A DNA stretch of 64,000 nt from Phytobacter diazotrophicus (GTDB taxonomy: Bacteria > Pseudomonadota > Gammaproteobacteria > Enterobacterales > Enterobacteriaceae), in contig SMDE01000009.1 of the NCBI GenBank assembly GCA_004346725.1, positions 176,445 to 240,444 on the forward strand, written 5' to 3'. The notes beneath the pieces were generated by a model, which made no database searches, had not been told where the DNA came from, and saw nothing but the letters and a program-made list of their open reading frames with translations. Positions 28,414 through 37,605 of this stretch are shown here, in pieces; within the stretch, counting starts at the first letter, position 1, and each line of letters begins with the position of its first letter. The position numbers were made by a program, and so were the translations under genes.

Positions 28414-28509
28414 TTAACGAGGGAAGTCGTTGGTAATGCGCGGATCGAGATTGTACCAGGCGTTCAGACCGCCCTGAGCAATGAGGCGGTAACTCAATCG
28501 GTATTTCAT
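28414..28509 (-). CDS. tnaC: TnaC leader peptide of the tryptophanase operon
   Basis: A 31-codon leader that ends 124 bp before tnaA. It holds the residues needed for tryptophan-induced ribosome stalling, with the spacing of E. coli: Trp18, Asp22 and Pro30 (E. coli W12, D16, P24), in WYNLDPRITNDFPR. With tryptophan the ribosome stalls at the proline and hides the rho-entry region, so tnaA is transcribed. Two differences: the N-terminal part is six residues longer and one Arg codon follows the critical proline before a TAA stop (E. coli has Pro then UGA). AGGAC stands before the ATG. Confidence 0.9.
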   Translation of the reverse strand: MKYRLSYRLIAQGGLNAWYNLDPRITNDFPR

Positions 28510-28780
28510 TACAGCGTCCTCTGACGTTACGGGAGTACTAAAAATAGATAAATATGAAAAAATATCCGCGATTAAACTCACAAATAGTTTATTGAGAGAA
28601 CTATTCACTGTGAAATATGATGGCAGACACATTTTGCGTTCACTTTTTTAATCGCAATAACCCTGTGGATTTAAGGGGCTTGCTACCGTTTTCCTCATCC
28701 TTTGAGAATCGCAGCAAAGGCTGTACCCTATGTCGCGCAGAAACGGCGCACTGACCGCGCGGGCTTTTCAAAGGTAACGA

Positions 28781-30406
28781 ATGAAATTCAAAGCAGACCA
28801 GACCAGCCAGAAACTCCGGGGTGGTTACTATACGCCGCAAAACTTAGCCGATTACGTGACCCGCTGGGTGTTGAGCACACATCCGGCCAGCGTGCTGGAA
28901 CCGAGTTGCGGTGATGGTGCATTTATTCAGGCTATTCATAACAACAATGGCGATAAAGCGGTCAACCTGGAATGCTTTGAGCTTTTTGATATCGAGGCGC
29001 AAAAAGCCGTGCAGCGCTGCGAGACCCTGGGGTTTTCCAACGCGACGGTGACCGAAGGCGACTACCTGGTGTGGGCCAATAAGCAACTCGCTGAAAACCA
29101 TACGCTTTATGATGGCGTGGTAGGCAACCCGCCGTTTATCCGCTACCAGTTCCTCGAAAATGAATTTCAGGTGCAGGCGGAGCTGGTGTTTAAACAGCTC
29201 AAACAGAAATTCACCAAACATACCAATGCCTGGGTCCCGTTTTTGCTCTCCTCGCTGGCGCTGCTTAAAGAGGGCGGGCGGCTTGGCATGGTGATCCCAT
29301 CGGAAATCATTCACGTGATGCATGCGCAGTCGCTGCGCAGTTACGCGGGGCAGGTGTGCTCGAAGATCGTGATTATCGATCCGAAAGAGATCTGGTTTGA
29401 AGACACCCTGCAGGGGGCGGTGATCATCCTGGCTGAGAAGAAAACCGATCCACAGCAGGAAACCGAAGGTGTGGGGATCGTCAGCGTTAACGGCTTTGAT
29501 TTCCTTGCCGAAGATCCCAACGCGCTCTTTGCGCGTACGCCGGGGATCAACGGGGAAACCGTCGCCGGGAAATGGACCAAAGCGGTGCTGGAGCGCGATG
29601 AGCTGGCGTTGATTCAGTCGCTTATCAATCATGCCTCGGTGCATCAGTTTAATGATATTGCCACCGTGGACGTGGGGATCGTCACCGGGGCGAATGAGTT
29701 TTTCCTCGTGGATAATCAGACCGTTGAGCAGTATCAACTGGCCGATTATGCCCATCCGATGTTTGGCCGCAGCCAGCATTGTCCGGGGATTTTGTACGAT
29801 GCAAACCAACATGCGGAAAACCAGCGTGACGGCCTGCCGACTAATTTTCTGTATATCGCCGACGAGTTCGACGCTCTGCCGTTAAAAGTGAAGGAGTACA
29901 TCCTTTTCGGCCAGTCGCAGGAGTTGCACACGCGCTATAAGTGCCGCATTCGCAAGCCGTGGTACAGGGTCCCTTCGGTTTACAGCACCAGTATCGGCAT
30001 GCTGAAACGCTGCCATGAAGCGCCGCGTTTAATCCTCAATCAGGCGGAAGCCTACACCACCGATACCGCCTATCGTGTGCGTTCGACCTTTACCAGCAGT
30101 GAAAATCTGGTGTGCAGCTTTTTAAATCCGCTGACGGCCATTACCGCTGAGCTGGAAGGGCGCTATTACGGTGGCGGCGTGCTGGAGCTGGTGCCGTCGG
30201 AGATTGAACAACTGTATATCCCGGTTATTGAGGGGATGGAACACGATCTGGCGGGTATCAACCAGCAGGTGAAAGCCGGTGAGATCGCCGCCGTGATCCG
30301 CAGCCAGGGCGAGAAGATCCTCGCGGCGTTAGGTTTTAGCAAAAGTGATAACGATAGGCTGATGGCGATCTGGGAAAAGTTAAAGGATCGCCGGTTACGG
30401 AAATAA
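28781..30406 (+). CDS. N6-adenine DNA methyltransferase, M.Eco57I-like
   Basis: A 541-residue gamma-class adenine methyltransferase (M.Eco57I has 544 residues as I recall). Motif X-like [18 protein letters not shown] at residues 14-30, SAM motif [11 protein letters not shown] at 39-48, and the catalytic NPPF at 116-119. The C-terminal half is the target-recognition region. It converges with a 998-residue restriction-methyltransferase protein that carries the Eco57I signature. In that system the separate enzyme methylates both strands of the recognition site, while the fused one modifies a single strand. The AAGGTAACG ribosome site supports the ATG at 28781. Confidence 0.93.
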   Translation: MKFKADQTSQKLRGGYYTPQNLADYVTRWVLSTHPASVLEPSCGDGAFIQAIHNNNGDKAVNLECFELFDIEAQKAVQRCETLGFSNATVTEGDYLVWANKQLAENHTLYDGVVGNPPFIRYQFLENEFQVQAELVFKQLKQKFTKHTNAWVPFLLSSLALLKEGGRLGMVIPSEIIHVMHAQSLRSYAGQVCSKIVIIDPKEIWFEDTLQGAVIILAEKKTDPQQETEGVGIVSVNGFDFLAEDPNALFARTPGINGETVAGKWTKAVLERDELALIQSLINHASVHQFNDIATVDVGIVTGANEFFLVDNQTVEQYQLADYAHPMFGRSQHCPGILYDANQHAENQRDGLPTNFLYIADEFDALPLKVKEYILFGQSQELHTRYKCRIRKPWYRVPSVYSTSIGMLKRCHEAPRLILNQAEAYTTDTAYRVRSTFTSSENLVCSFLNPLTAITAELEGRYYGGGVLELVPSEIEQLYIPVIEGMEHDLAGINQQVKAGEIAAVIRSQGEKILAALGFSKSDNDRLMAIWEKLKDRRLRK

Positions 30407-30451
30407 CCCTCCCCCGGTGGCGCTTCGCTAACCGGGGCTACGACTGGTTTT

Positions 30452-30998
30452 ATCCCTCTCCCCAAAGAGGAGAGGGGACCGTTCGTGCTCGCATTTTTAT
30501 GGGGATTCCTCACCCCACAAGGAGAGGGGACTATTTCGTGCGGCCTGAACGTCTTCAACCTTTTTAGCCACGGCTGGCTCGTTTTCCCACATGACAACCA
30601 CAGCGACATCTTTGTGCCCCCTTGGCGCAGAGCTTGCAGCGAGGGGGTTGAGTCCCCGCTGAAATCGGTGAGACGAAGACCCGATGACAAGGTCAGGCCG
30701 CCAGGGATGGCGGACTGAGGTTTGTCGAGACAGGACGTCGAGTCAAACCGACCGCAGGCAGCGGGGCGGGAGGCGAACGCAGTGCGAAGCACCGATTTCT
30801 TTGCGGGGCCGCGGGGATTGTAAAGGGGAACGCGGTGTTCCCCTTTACCCGTTCACGTGTTCGGGTGGTCCATTTCGCCATGAACATACGGTGAACGGAA
30901 CCCTCCTCCTGAGCCGCAGATTCCCCTCACCCTAACCCTCTCCCCAAAGAGGAGAGGGGACCGATCGTGCTCGCATTTTTGTGGGGATTCCTCAGCCC
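30452..30998. repeat. composite intergenic repeat between the two Eco57I-like genes
   Basis: A 614-bp gap without genes (30407-31020) filled with repeats. Two copies of a unit start with the hairpin CCCTCTCC-CCAAAGA-GGAGAGGG and continue ACCGTTCGTGCTCGCATTTT and GGGGATTCCTCA (30452-30515 and 30936-30998). Segments 30547-30621 and 30882-30998 match 49270-49345 and 49383-49500 almost base for base. A GC-rich stretch of roughly 220 bp (about 30620-30840) is present only here. A BIME-like hairpin (30412-30440) precedes it. The family is not one I can name. Confidence 0.7.
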
Positions 30999-31020
30999 TG
31001 AGGGAGAGGGAGAAAAGCAC

Positions 31021-34017
31021 TCACAGCCCCTTATACAACACCTCTACCGACGGGATTTTCTCGTCCAGCTCACCCAAATCAAACAGCGCCGCAATCAACG
31101 CATCCATCCGCGCCTGCTGGGTGTCAAACTGGCGCTGATAAACGATTTTTTCCCGTGCGGATGCCTGCGTAATCTGCGCGTACAGGTGGTTAAGCTGCTT
31201 TTGCAGGGTGGCGATATCATCATGGCGCGCCGCGTCCGCGCTGTCGGCAAAGCGAATGGTCGGAATCGGCATCCGGGTCTGGATTTTGGTGCCCCTGGCG
31301 ATAAAGCCGCCGCGGAAAATCTCCCCATAAATCGATGCGAACCACTCCAGATGGCGGGAAGTCAACAGCGCCTGAATATAGTAAATGGAGTAGGGGCAGT
31401 CGTCGGGAACGTTAATAATGCTGTAGCCCGCGGTGCCGCCGGAAGAGACAAACGTCCGGTGGTTATCAATCGCGTATTTGTAGCCATTCGACAGCACGCC
31501 GACGATAATTTTTTGCGGCACATCGCAGTTCTCCAGCGCCTGACTGCGCCCATAGCGATACCACTCATGCGGCGTTGTCGGGTCTGGTTTTATCGACCGC
31601 CTGCCATTATCAAGATGCGGTTTGACCACCTGCAGAAAAGCGAACGTCTGCGGATAAAGGGCACGTAAATCGTCGTACTCAATAAACTGAATGCGGCCAT
31701 CCATCTTATGATAGGGGTAAATGACGAAGGCGTTCGGCTCCACATCTTTATAGCTGTAGAAGTTATCCTGACCCGAGCGTGGCGTTTCAAAATAGGGGCG
31801 GGTTAAGGCCTCTTCAACTGAATATTCCACGCCGTCGTAAACGAACCAGACATAGCCATTTTCCGTTTTCAGGCTCTTATGGACGTAATATTCATTGGCG
31901 CTGGTCTGGATACCATTGGCAATGGCTCCTTTGCCCAGAATCTCCCCCAGTTCGGCAGACTTGCTGAACATTCGCTGCAAAATATCGTTCGTTTCTTTCT
32001 CCAGCACCCAAGTGTCGGAGTCCAGCTTATCGGGCGAATGGAGACTTAACAGTGACGATTTATCTTCACGGGTCAGCCACTTTTTAAAGTCTTTCACTTC
32101 ATAAAAAGCGAATTCATTCTGCGGCGATTTTTGCAGGCACAGCAGGCAGGTATAGGTGGTTTTATTGAGAAAGACCTGATGCGAACCAAACGAAATCAAT
32201 TTGCTCAGATAGCGGTTATCCGCCAGCAGCTTACGCAGGTTTTTCCCCGCGCCGATTTTGGTGAATTTGGACGGAAGAATATAGCCCAGATAGCCATCCT
32301 CTTTTAGCAACTGCATGGCGCGTTCGACAAACAGGAAGTATTTATCGAACTGTTTGTAAGCCGACTGGTATTTCTTTTTGTAGACAGGCAATTCGGCCGG
32401 GGTGAACTGCTTCATATGCTCCGTTGCCATATACGGAGGGTTGCCGACAATCACATCGAAGCTGTTTTCATCAATATGCAGCGGGTTCACGCTATAGCTG
32501 TCCGCCGCCGCAACCCCGTCATTTGCATCCACCAGGCTATTGCCGAAAATAATGTTGCGCTGAATTTTCGGCAGGATGGGTTTGTCATCGCCAATCGTCT
32601 CTTTCGATTCCCCTTCCAGCAACTTGAGCAGCAGACCAAAAGCACAGGCTTTTACCGCGTTGTAATCTTTATCGATACCGTAAATACAGCGGCTGAGCAG
32701 CTCTTTTTTCACCGACAATTTCAGTTTGAAGCTGTGCGGCGAAAGCTGTTGAAGCTTCGTGCGATCGTGCCTGATGTAATAGTCGACCAGCGTATCCTGG
32801 AGATACTGAAAGACCTCCAGAAGAAAGGCACCCGAGCCGCAGGCGATATCGGCGAATTTAGCATTAAGGATCTGCTCATCGTTTTTGCCCCGGCAAAATT
32901 CGCTTACCGTGTTGCGGATAATCTCTTTGATGATGTGTACCGGTGTGGTCACCACATCGCGATCGAGATGTTCCTCTTTAGGGCGAATTTCGGGCGTGCC
33001 GTTGGGGCCAATTTTGATTTTTTCGCTCAGGAAGATCTCGTAAATACTGCCGAGAATATCGGAAGAAAAGACCGCAAAGGAGTAAGTGCTTTGTGGGAAA
33101 TAGAGCTGATTGATGATCTCCCAAATCGCAGAATTATCATTACTGATCAGCTCCGCAATATGGTCGAGGGCGAACAGGCCGGAGTCATATTTGCGATCCG
33201 AGGCCTGCAACGTCTGCACCAGCGCCTGGTAATCCTGTTTCTGCGCTAAAGACCAGAGTGTCTCATAAGCTTCTAAGTCACGATCTTCACAGACGCGCAA
33301 AAAGACAATGCAGTTAATGTAGTTCTGCGTCAGATCGTTGATCTCTTCTTCATTCAGACCGGGCTTGAGGGAGATAAACTCCCTGGCGAGCAATAAACGC
33401 CATTGATTGATTTGCCGGAGGAACAGATCGTCGACGCTAAAGCGCAGGATCTTGCTTTCAATGGCGGACCATTCGTTATCAAATTGCCCGGAATAGACGC
33501 TATCACGGCCAATTAGCGCCATAATTTCATCGAAATGGGCCGCCAGTTCGCTGTAGTGATACAGCTTGATACGTGAGTGGCTGGTCTGGTCGCTCTGTTC
33601 TACCGGATTGGAGCAGTCATAAATGGCGGTATATTCGAAATTAGTCAGCACCGAGATTTTTAATTTGCCGGTAAAGCCGTAGCGTCGCACCTGTTTTGCC
33701 GGTTCCGGGTCGAGGGTAATATCCACGCTCGGCTTTTTGGCTTCGACAAAGAATTTACGCTCAGAGAACAGACGGAAGGTGTAATCCGGTTTCTTCGCGT
33801 TTTCCCCCATCCGCGCTTTTAATCCCTCTTCGACCAGCACTTCACGCTCATTGGTTGGTTTACCCTGGGCATTGATAATGTCCCAACCCAGAAGGGTAAA
33901 CAGCGGATCGAGAAAATCAGTTCGTAGCTGCGTTTCGTTATATTTTCTGGAGTGGTAGTAGGCCAAATCATTCTGATATTTCGCCACCAGTTGCTCAAGC
34001 TGCTCAATTTTTGTCAT
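31021..34017 (-). CDS. type IIG restriction-modification enzyme, Eco57I-like
   Basis: A 998-residue fused nuclease-methyltransferase. The N-terminal nuclease motif is Pro77-Asp78, then 13 residues, then Glu92-Ala-Lys94 (KKPDYTF...FFVEAKK). This is the published 77PDX13EAK motif of Eco57I with the same numbering. SAM motif I FADIACGSGAFLLE is at 388-401 and the adenine-methylation motif NPPYMA at 526-531. The part after about 700 is the target-recognition domain. Eco57I (997 residues) reads CTGAAG and cuts 16/14 bases away; the same site is inferred here, not shown. It is paired with the M.Eco57I-like gene, which it faces. Confidence 0.93.
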   Translation of the reverse strand: MTKIEQLEQLVAKYQNDLAYYHSRKYNETQLRTDFLDPLFTLLGWDIINAQGKPTNEREVLVEEGLKARMGENAKKPDYTFRLFSERKFFVEAKKPSVDITLDPEPAKQVRRYGFTGKLKISVLTNFEYTAIYDCSNPVEQSDQTSHSRIKLYHYSELAAHFDEIMALIGRDSVYSGQFDNEWSAIESKILRFSVDDLFLRQINQWRLLLAREFISLKPGLNEEEINDLTQNYINCIVFLRVCEDRDLEAYETLWSLAQKQDYQALVQTLQASDRKYDSGLFALDHIAELISNDNSAIWEIINQLYFPQSTYSFAVFSSDILGSIYEIFLSEKIKIGPNGTPEIRPKEEHLDRDVVTTPVHIIKEIIRNTVSEFCRGKNDEQILNAKFADIACGSGAFLLEVFQYLQDTLVDYYIRHDRTKLQQLSPHSFKLKLSVKKELLSRCIYGIDKDYNAVKACAFGLLLKLLEGESKETIGDDKPILPKIQRNIIFGNSLVDANDGVAAADSYSVNPLHIDENSFDVIVGNPPYMATEHMKQFTPAELPVYKKKYQSAYKQFDKYFLFVERAMQLLKEDGYLGYILPSKFTKIGAGKNLRKLLADNRYLSKLISFGSHQVFLNKTTYTCLLCLQKSPQNEFAFYEVKDFKKWLTREDKSSLLSLHSPDKLDSDTWVLEKETNDILQRMFSKSAELGEILGKGAIANGIQTSANEYYVHKSLKTENGYVWFVYDGVEYSVEEALTRPYFETPRSGQDNFYSYKDVEPNAFVIYPYHKMDGRIQFIEYDDLRALYPQTFAFLQVVKPHLDNGRRSIKPDPTTPHEWYRYGRSQALENCDVPQKIIVGVLSNGYKYAIDNHRTFVSSGGTAGYSIINVPDDCPYSIYYIQALLTSRHLEWFASIYGEIFRGGFIARGTKIQTRMPIPTIRFADSADAARHDDIATLQKQLNHLYAQITQASAREKIVYQRQFDTQQARMDALIAALFDLGELDEKIPSVEVLYKGL

Positions 34018-34135
34018 CTGATTTCCCGATCCTGACGTGCGGTATTTTCCCTGTGGGCGTTACGCTAAGCGGATCATCATAGGCAATACGCGCAACGATG
34101 TCTTTCCCTGGAAACCGGAGCGGCTTGCGACAGGC

Positions 34136-34161
34136 AAAAAAAAGCCCCGCAAACGCGGGGC
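34136..34161 (-). terminator. rho-independent terminator of the siderophore receptor gene
   Basis: On the minus strand: stem GCCCCGC-GTTT-GCGGGGC followed by eight or more T residues. It lies 20 bp past the receptor stop and also separates it from the Eco57I-like gene start. Confidence 0.92.
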
Positions 34162-34181
34162 AATGCTCACAAACATTAACC

Positions 34182-36341
34182 TTAAAAATCCATTTTCACC
34201 GTGAACTGCACTTCACGTGGATCGCCAGGCTGGTTACCCAGGTTGTTGGTAGCGATGGACGAAGTGTAATAGGACTTGTCGAACAGGTTTTTCACGTTCA
34301 ATTGCAGCGTGACCGGGTATTGCAGCTTCATCTTGTAAGCGGCGAAGGCGTCAGCCACAAAATAGCCCGGCAGGTAATAATCCGCGCCGTTGGTAGCCGA
34401 GCGACGATTCACCCCGTGACCGCCGCCGCCGAGCGTCAGCGTATTGCCGCCTGGCATATTGCGGATGTCATACGTCAGGAACACAGAACCGGTATGGCGC
34501 GGCACGTTTGGCAGCGGTTTCCCGGCATATTCCGGATCTTCGAGTACTTTGGCGTCGGTATAGCTGTAGCTGGCGATAACATTCATATTGCTGGTCAGCG
34601 CGCCGGCGATATCCATTTCCACGCCCTGCGAACGCACGCGGCCTGCGGTTTTCGCCACGGTCTCGTCACCGACAATCTCGCTGTACATCACGTTGCGTTT
34701 GTGAATATCAAACAGGGAAATATTGGCGGTGACGCCGTCAAAGAGGTCGAACTTCGCCCCCACTTCCCACGCGGTGGAGGTTTCGGGCGGCAGATCGCCA
34801 ATATAGCTGGCGATGGAGTACTGCGGCATAAACGATTGCGCCACGTTGCCGAACAGGGAGATGGATGGCGTCAGCTTGTAGACCAGGCCGAATTTCGGCG
34901 TCCACTGTTCGTCGGTGCTGTCGGTGTTCACATTGAACGGACGGCCTTTGCCTGCGTACTCGGTGTAGTACTGGTAACGCACACCGGCGACGGCGATCCA
35001 TTTGTCCGTCAGGTACAGCGCATCCTGAACATAGGCTGAGTAGCTCTCCTGCCTGATGGTCTGGTCGCTGTCCGATGCTGACACCGACGTACATTTGCTG
35101 GCATTACCGTAGGTCGGGTTATAGATATTGAAATCTTTGACGTTTTTACAGCGGATCATATCGGTACGCAGCAGATCGTAATTTTCATACGACACGCCGG
35201 TCAGGATCTCGTTATAGAACCCGGCGATATCCACGTTGCCCTGCAGATCGGCGCGGGTGCTGTGCATCCGCTGGGTCGATCCCTGCGTGGCATCCACTCG
35301 GCGCGTTAGATTCCCGGTGGCGGCATCATAGGCCATCACGCGCGACTGGTTATCGGTGTATTTGTCCTGGCTAAAGCTGTAGTCAAACTTCGCCGTCCAT
35401 GCGCTGTTGAGACGGTATTCGGCATTCAGTTGCGCCAGATCAGATGCACCATCGGTAATGTTGAACGGCTCATCGAAGCGGGTTTCACGGCTGACATTCA
35501 CTGGCTGTTTGGTCTTGAGATCGAAAATCGTGCCGCGATCAAACGGGGTGTTGTAGTCACGGTGCGAGTACAGCACACTCACCGTGGCGTCATCGCCAAA
35601 CCAGGTCAGCGACGGGGAGATAAAAGTGCTTTTCTCTTTACCGAAGTTGCGCCAGTAATCTTCATTCTGATATTCGCCAGTCAAACGATACGCCAGGCGA
35701 GTGCCTTCAATCGGCCCGGTAACATCGAGATCCCCGGTGCCACCGCCAAAGCTGGAAGAGGTGGCAGAGACGGAGCCACCAAAAGTGGTTTGCGGGCGTT
35801 TCGTTACAACATTGATAAGCCCGCCGGGATCCAGAATACCGTACAGCGTGGAGGCCGGGCCTTTCAGTACTTCGACGCGCGAGGTCGCAGCATTAAAGCT
35901 GCGCGGCAGCACCGTTCTCAGACCATTGGTCATGATTGACCCGTCGCGGTTCGCGCCAAAGCCACGGCGCACAAAGGCATCCTGCGTGCCGCCTAAGGTG
36001 TTGGTCTGCACCACGTTACTGACGTTATACAGCGCTTCATCCAACGTTGTCGCATGCTGATCTTCCAGCACTTTATCGCTCACGGTGTTAACCACCTGCG
36101 GAATATCCAGCAGCGGCATGGTGGTGAGCGTTGCCGCCGAGGTGTTCAACGGTTGATAGCCCGCCGTCGCAGCCTGATCTGCCGATGACGCGCCTGCCAG
36201 TACGGTCAGCGTGTCACTATCTTTATCCTGCGCAGCGTTTGTTGCTGCCTGTGCCAGAGGTGAAAAGGTTGCCCCCAGGAACAACGCAGAAAACAGTGCG
36301 TGCCCTTTTTTCCCGGAGATCGAAGAAGTTAACTCAGCCAT
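34182..36341 (-). CDS. TonB-dependent siderophore receptor
   Basis: A 719-residue outer-membrane beta-barrel with N-terminal plug, of the ferric-siderophore class. Signal peptide is about residues 1-35 (GHALFSALFLGATFSPLAQA). The TonB box is likely DTLTVLAG soon after. Plug motifs include LDIPQVVNTVSDKVLEDQ, VEVLKGPASTLYGILDPGGLINVVTKRP, and the barrel ends in Phe (VQFTVKMDF). The start at 36341 is chosen because it puts the signal peptide at the N-terminus. Its siderophore cannot be told. The divergent ABC operon with Fur-like sites between suggests both act in one uptake path. Confidence 0.92.
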   Translation of the reverse strand: MAELTSSISGKKGHALFSALFLGATFSPLAQAATNAAQDKDSDTLTVLAGASSADQAATAGYQPLNTSAATLTTMPLLDIPQVVNTVSDKVLEDQHATTLDEALYNVSNVVQTNTLGGTQDAFVRRGFGANRDGSIMTNGLRTVLPRSFNAATSRVEVLKGPASTLYGILDPGGLINVVTKRPQTTFGGSVSATSSSFGGGTGDLDVTGPIEGTRLAYRLTGEYQNEDYWRNFGKEKSTFISPSLTWFGDDATVSVLYSHRDYNTPFDRGTIFDLKTKQPVNVSRETRFDEPFNITDGASDLAQLNAEYRLNSAWTAKFDYSFSQDKYTDNQSRVMAYDAATGNLTRRVDATQGSTQRMHSTRADLQGNVDIAGFYNEILTGVSYENYDLLRTDMIRCKNVKDFNIYNPTYGNASKCTSVSASDSDQTIRQESYSAYVQDALYLTDKWIAVAGVRYQYYTEYAGKGRPFNVNTDSTDEQWTPKFGLVYKLTPSISLFGNVAQSFMPQYSIASYIGDLPPETSTAWEVGAKFDLFDGVTANISLFDIHKRNVMYSEIVGDETVAKTAGRVRSQGVEMDIAGALTSNMNVIASYSYTDAKVLEDPEYAGKPLPNVPRHTGSVFLTYDIRNMPGGNTLTLGGGGHGVNRRSATNGADYYLPGYFVADAFAAYKMKLQYPVTLQLNVKNLFDKSYYTSSIATNNLGNQPGDPREVQFTVKMDF

Positions 36342-36452
36342 GTTGTCCGTTTTTCCAAAATGCCCTCTGCCAGTCATGCATAAGGGAAGATTTTTATTCA
36401 TTGCCCGCGACTGTAAATCTATCCTTCGGCTTGAAATATTCATGCCGGATAT

Positions 36453-36471
36453 GTAATTGAGAATCATTCAA
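36453..36471. promoter_or_regulatory. Fur-like box before the receptor gene
   Basis: GTAATTGAGAATCATTCAA agrees with 12 of 19 positions of the Fur consensus, including an unbroken AATCATT core. It lies 112 bp upstream of the chosen receptor start, in the 436-bp gap between receptor and ABC operon. The rest of the gap is AT-rich and holds no gene. Confidence 0.5.
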
Positions 36472-36702
36472 TCATGGCGAAATGTAGTAGTAAATGGAAA
36501 AGTGAGAAAAATGACTACACCGCATTTTGCGGGTGAAAATGCGCCTGAAAATATCCCCTTTATCCATTTAGTTTATTGAAAATAAAAAGATTAAAAATAA
36601 AGCTCAGCCAATGAAGTGGCTGTAGTCACCCTAAAATAACCGGTGAAGTTATGGGTATTTGAATCTCTTGACTACTACATTGCCTGGCGGCAAAATCTAA
36701 AA

Positions 36703-36721
36703 GAGAATGATATTTATTTTT
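36703..36721. promoter_or_regulatory. Fur-like box before the ABC uptake operon
   Basis: GAGAATGATATTTATTTTT agrees with 14 of 19 Fur consensus positions. It lies 57 bp before the ATPase start. Confidence 0.6.
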
Positions 36722-36777
36722 ATTTGTTAAGCTGGCGCGCGCGGAGTGTACCACGTGGTTGCGGCGCAGGAGTATAC

Positions 36778-37605
36778 ATGCCACAGCAGGTGGACAACGC
36801 GGCCAGTCGGCCCGGAATTGTGCTGGATAATCTCTCGGCAGGTTATCAACAAAAGGTGATTGTTGATGGCATCAGCCTTGCCATCCCCTCCGGCAAAATG
36901 ACCGTGCTGGTCGGTGCGAACGGCAGCGGCAAATCCACACTCCTCAGTACCATTGCGCGCCTGCTCAAACCGCTGGGCGGCAGCGTCCAGCTTGACGGCA
37001 AAGCCATTCACCAACAGCCGACCAAAGCGGTCTCGCGCCAGTTGGGGATCCTGCCTCAGTCACCGTTAGTCCCCGAAGGGCTCACTGTGTTTGAACTGGT
37101 CTCGCGTGGACGTTTCCCCTGGCAAACCTTTATGCGCCAATGGTCTGACGACGACCAGCAGGCGGTTGAAGAGGCGCTGGCGGTAACCGGCACCACAGCG
37201 TTCGCGCATCTTCCGGTCGACAGCCTCTCCGGTGGTCAGCGTCAACGCTGCTGGATTGCGATGGCGCTGGCCCAGCAAACTCCGGTGATTTTACTCGACG
37301 AACCCACCACTTTCCTCGACCTGCGTTATCAGGTGGAGATCCTTGAACTGCTGCACTCGCTGACCCGCCAATACGGGCGCACCGTAGTGGTGGTATTACA
37401 CGATCTGAACTTCGCGGTGAATTACGGCGATACGCTGGTCTTTCTGCGTCAGGGCAAAGTGGAAGGCGTGTTGCACGAAGGCGATCCCTGCCCGGCGGAG
37501 CTTATCAAATCGGTCTTTGATGTTGATGTGCATGTCTCCATTAACCCGATGACCGGGAAACCCTTCTTTATGCCATTTCGCCGTCAGCACGAGCCGCACG
37601 CATGA
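36778..37605 (+). CDS. iron-siderophore ABC transporter ATPase (FecE/FepC family)
   Basis: A 275-residue ATPase of the siderophore/B12 import family, which powers the two permeases that follow. Walker A GANGSGKST near residue 43-50, signature LSGGQRQRCWIA near 144, Walker B VILLDEPTTFLDL near 162-174, and the switch His in VVLHDLNF near 199. The start at 36778 follows CAGGAGTATAC, a strong ribosome site; an upstream reading lacks one. Its stop overlaps the next start (ATGA), so translation is coupled. Confidence 0.94.
   Translation: MPQQVDNAASRPGIVLDNLSAGYQQKVIVDGISLAIPSGKMTVLVGANGSGKSTLLSTIARLLKPLGGSVQLDGKAIHQQPTKAVSRQLGILPQSPLVPEGLTVFELVSRGRFPWQTFMRQWSDDDQQAVEEALAVTGTTAFAHLPVDSLSGGQRQRCWIAMALAQQTPVILLDEPTTFLDLRYQVEILELLHSLTRQYGRTVVVVLHDLNFAVNYGDTLVFLRQGKVEGVLHEGDPCPAELIKSVFDVDVHVSINPMTGKPFFMPFRRQHEPHA

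Noticed and set aside
28844..29812. Long open frame on the minus strand (322 codons) across the adenine methyltransferase gene
   Set aside because: It is a shadow of the real gene with no family likeness; high-GC genes here often leave long antisense frames.
32416..33249. Open frame of 277 codons on the plus strand inside the Eco57I-like gene
   Set aside because: The opposite strand carries a protein with exact catalytic motifs; the plus frame has no recognisable features.
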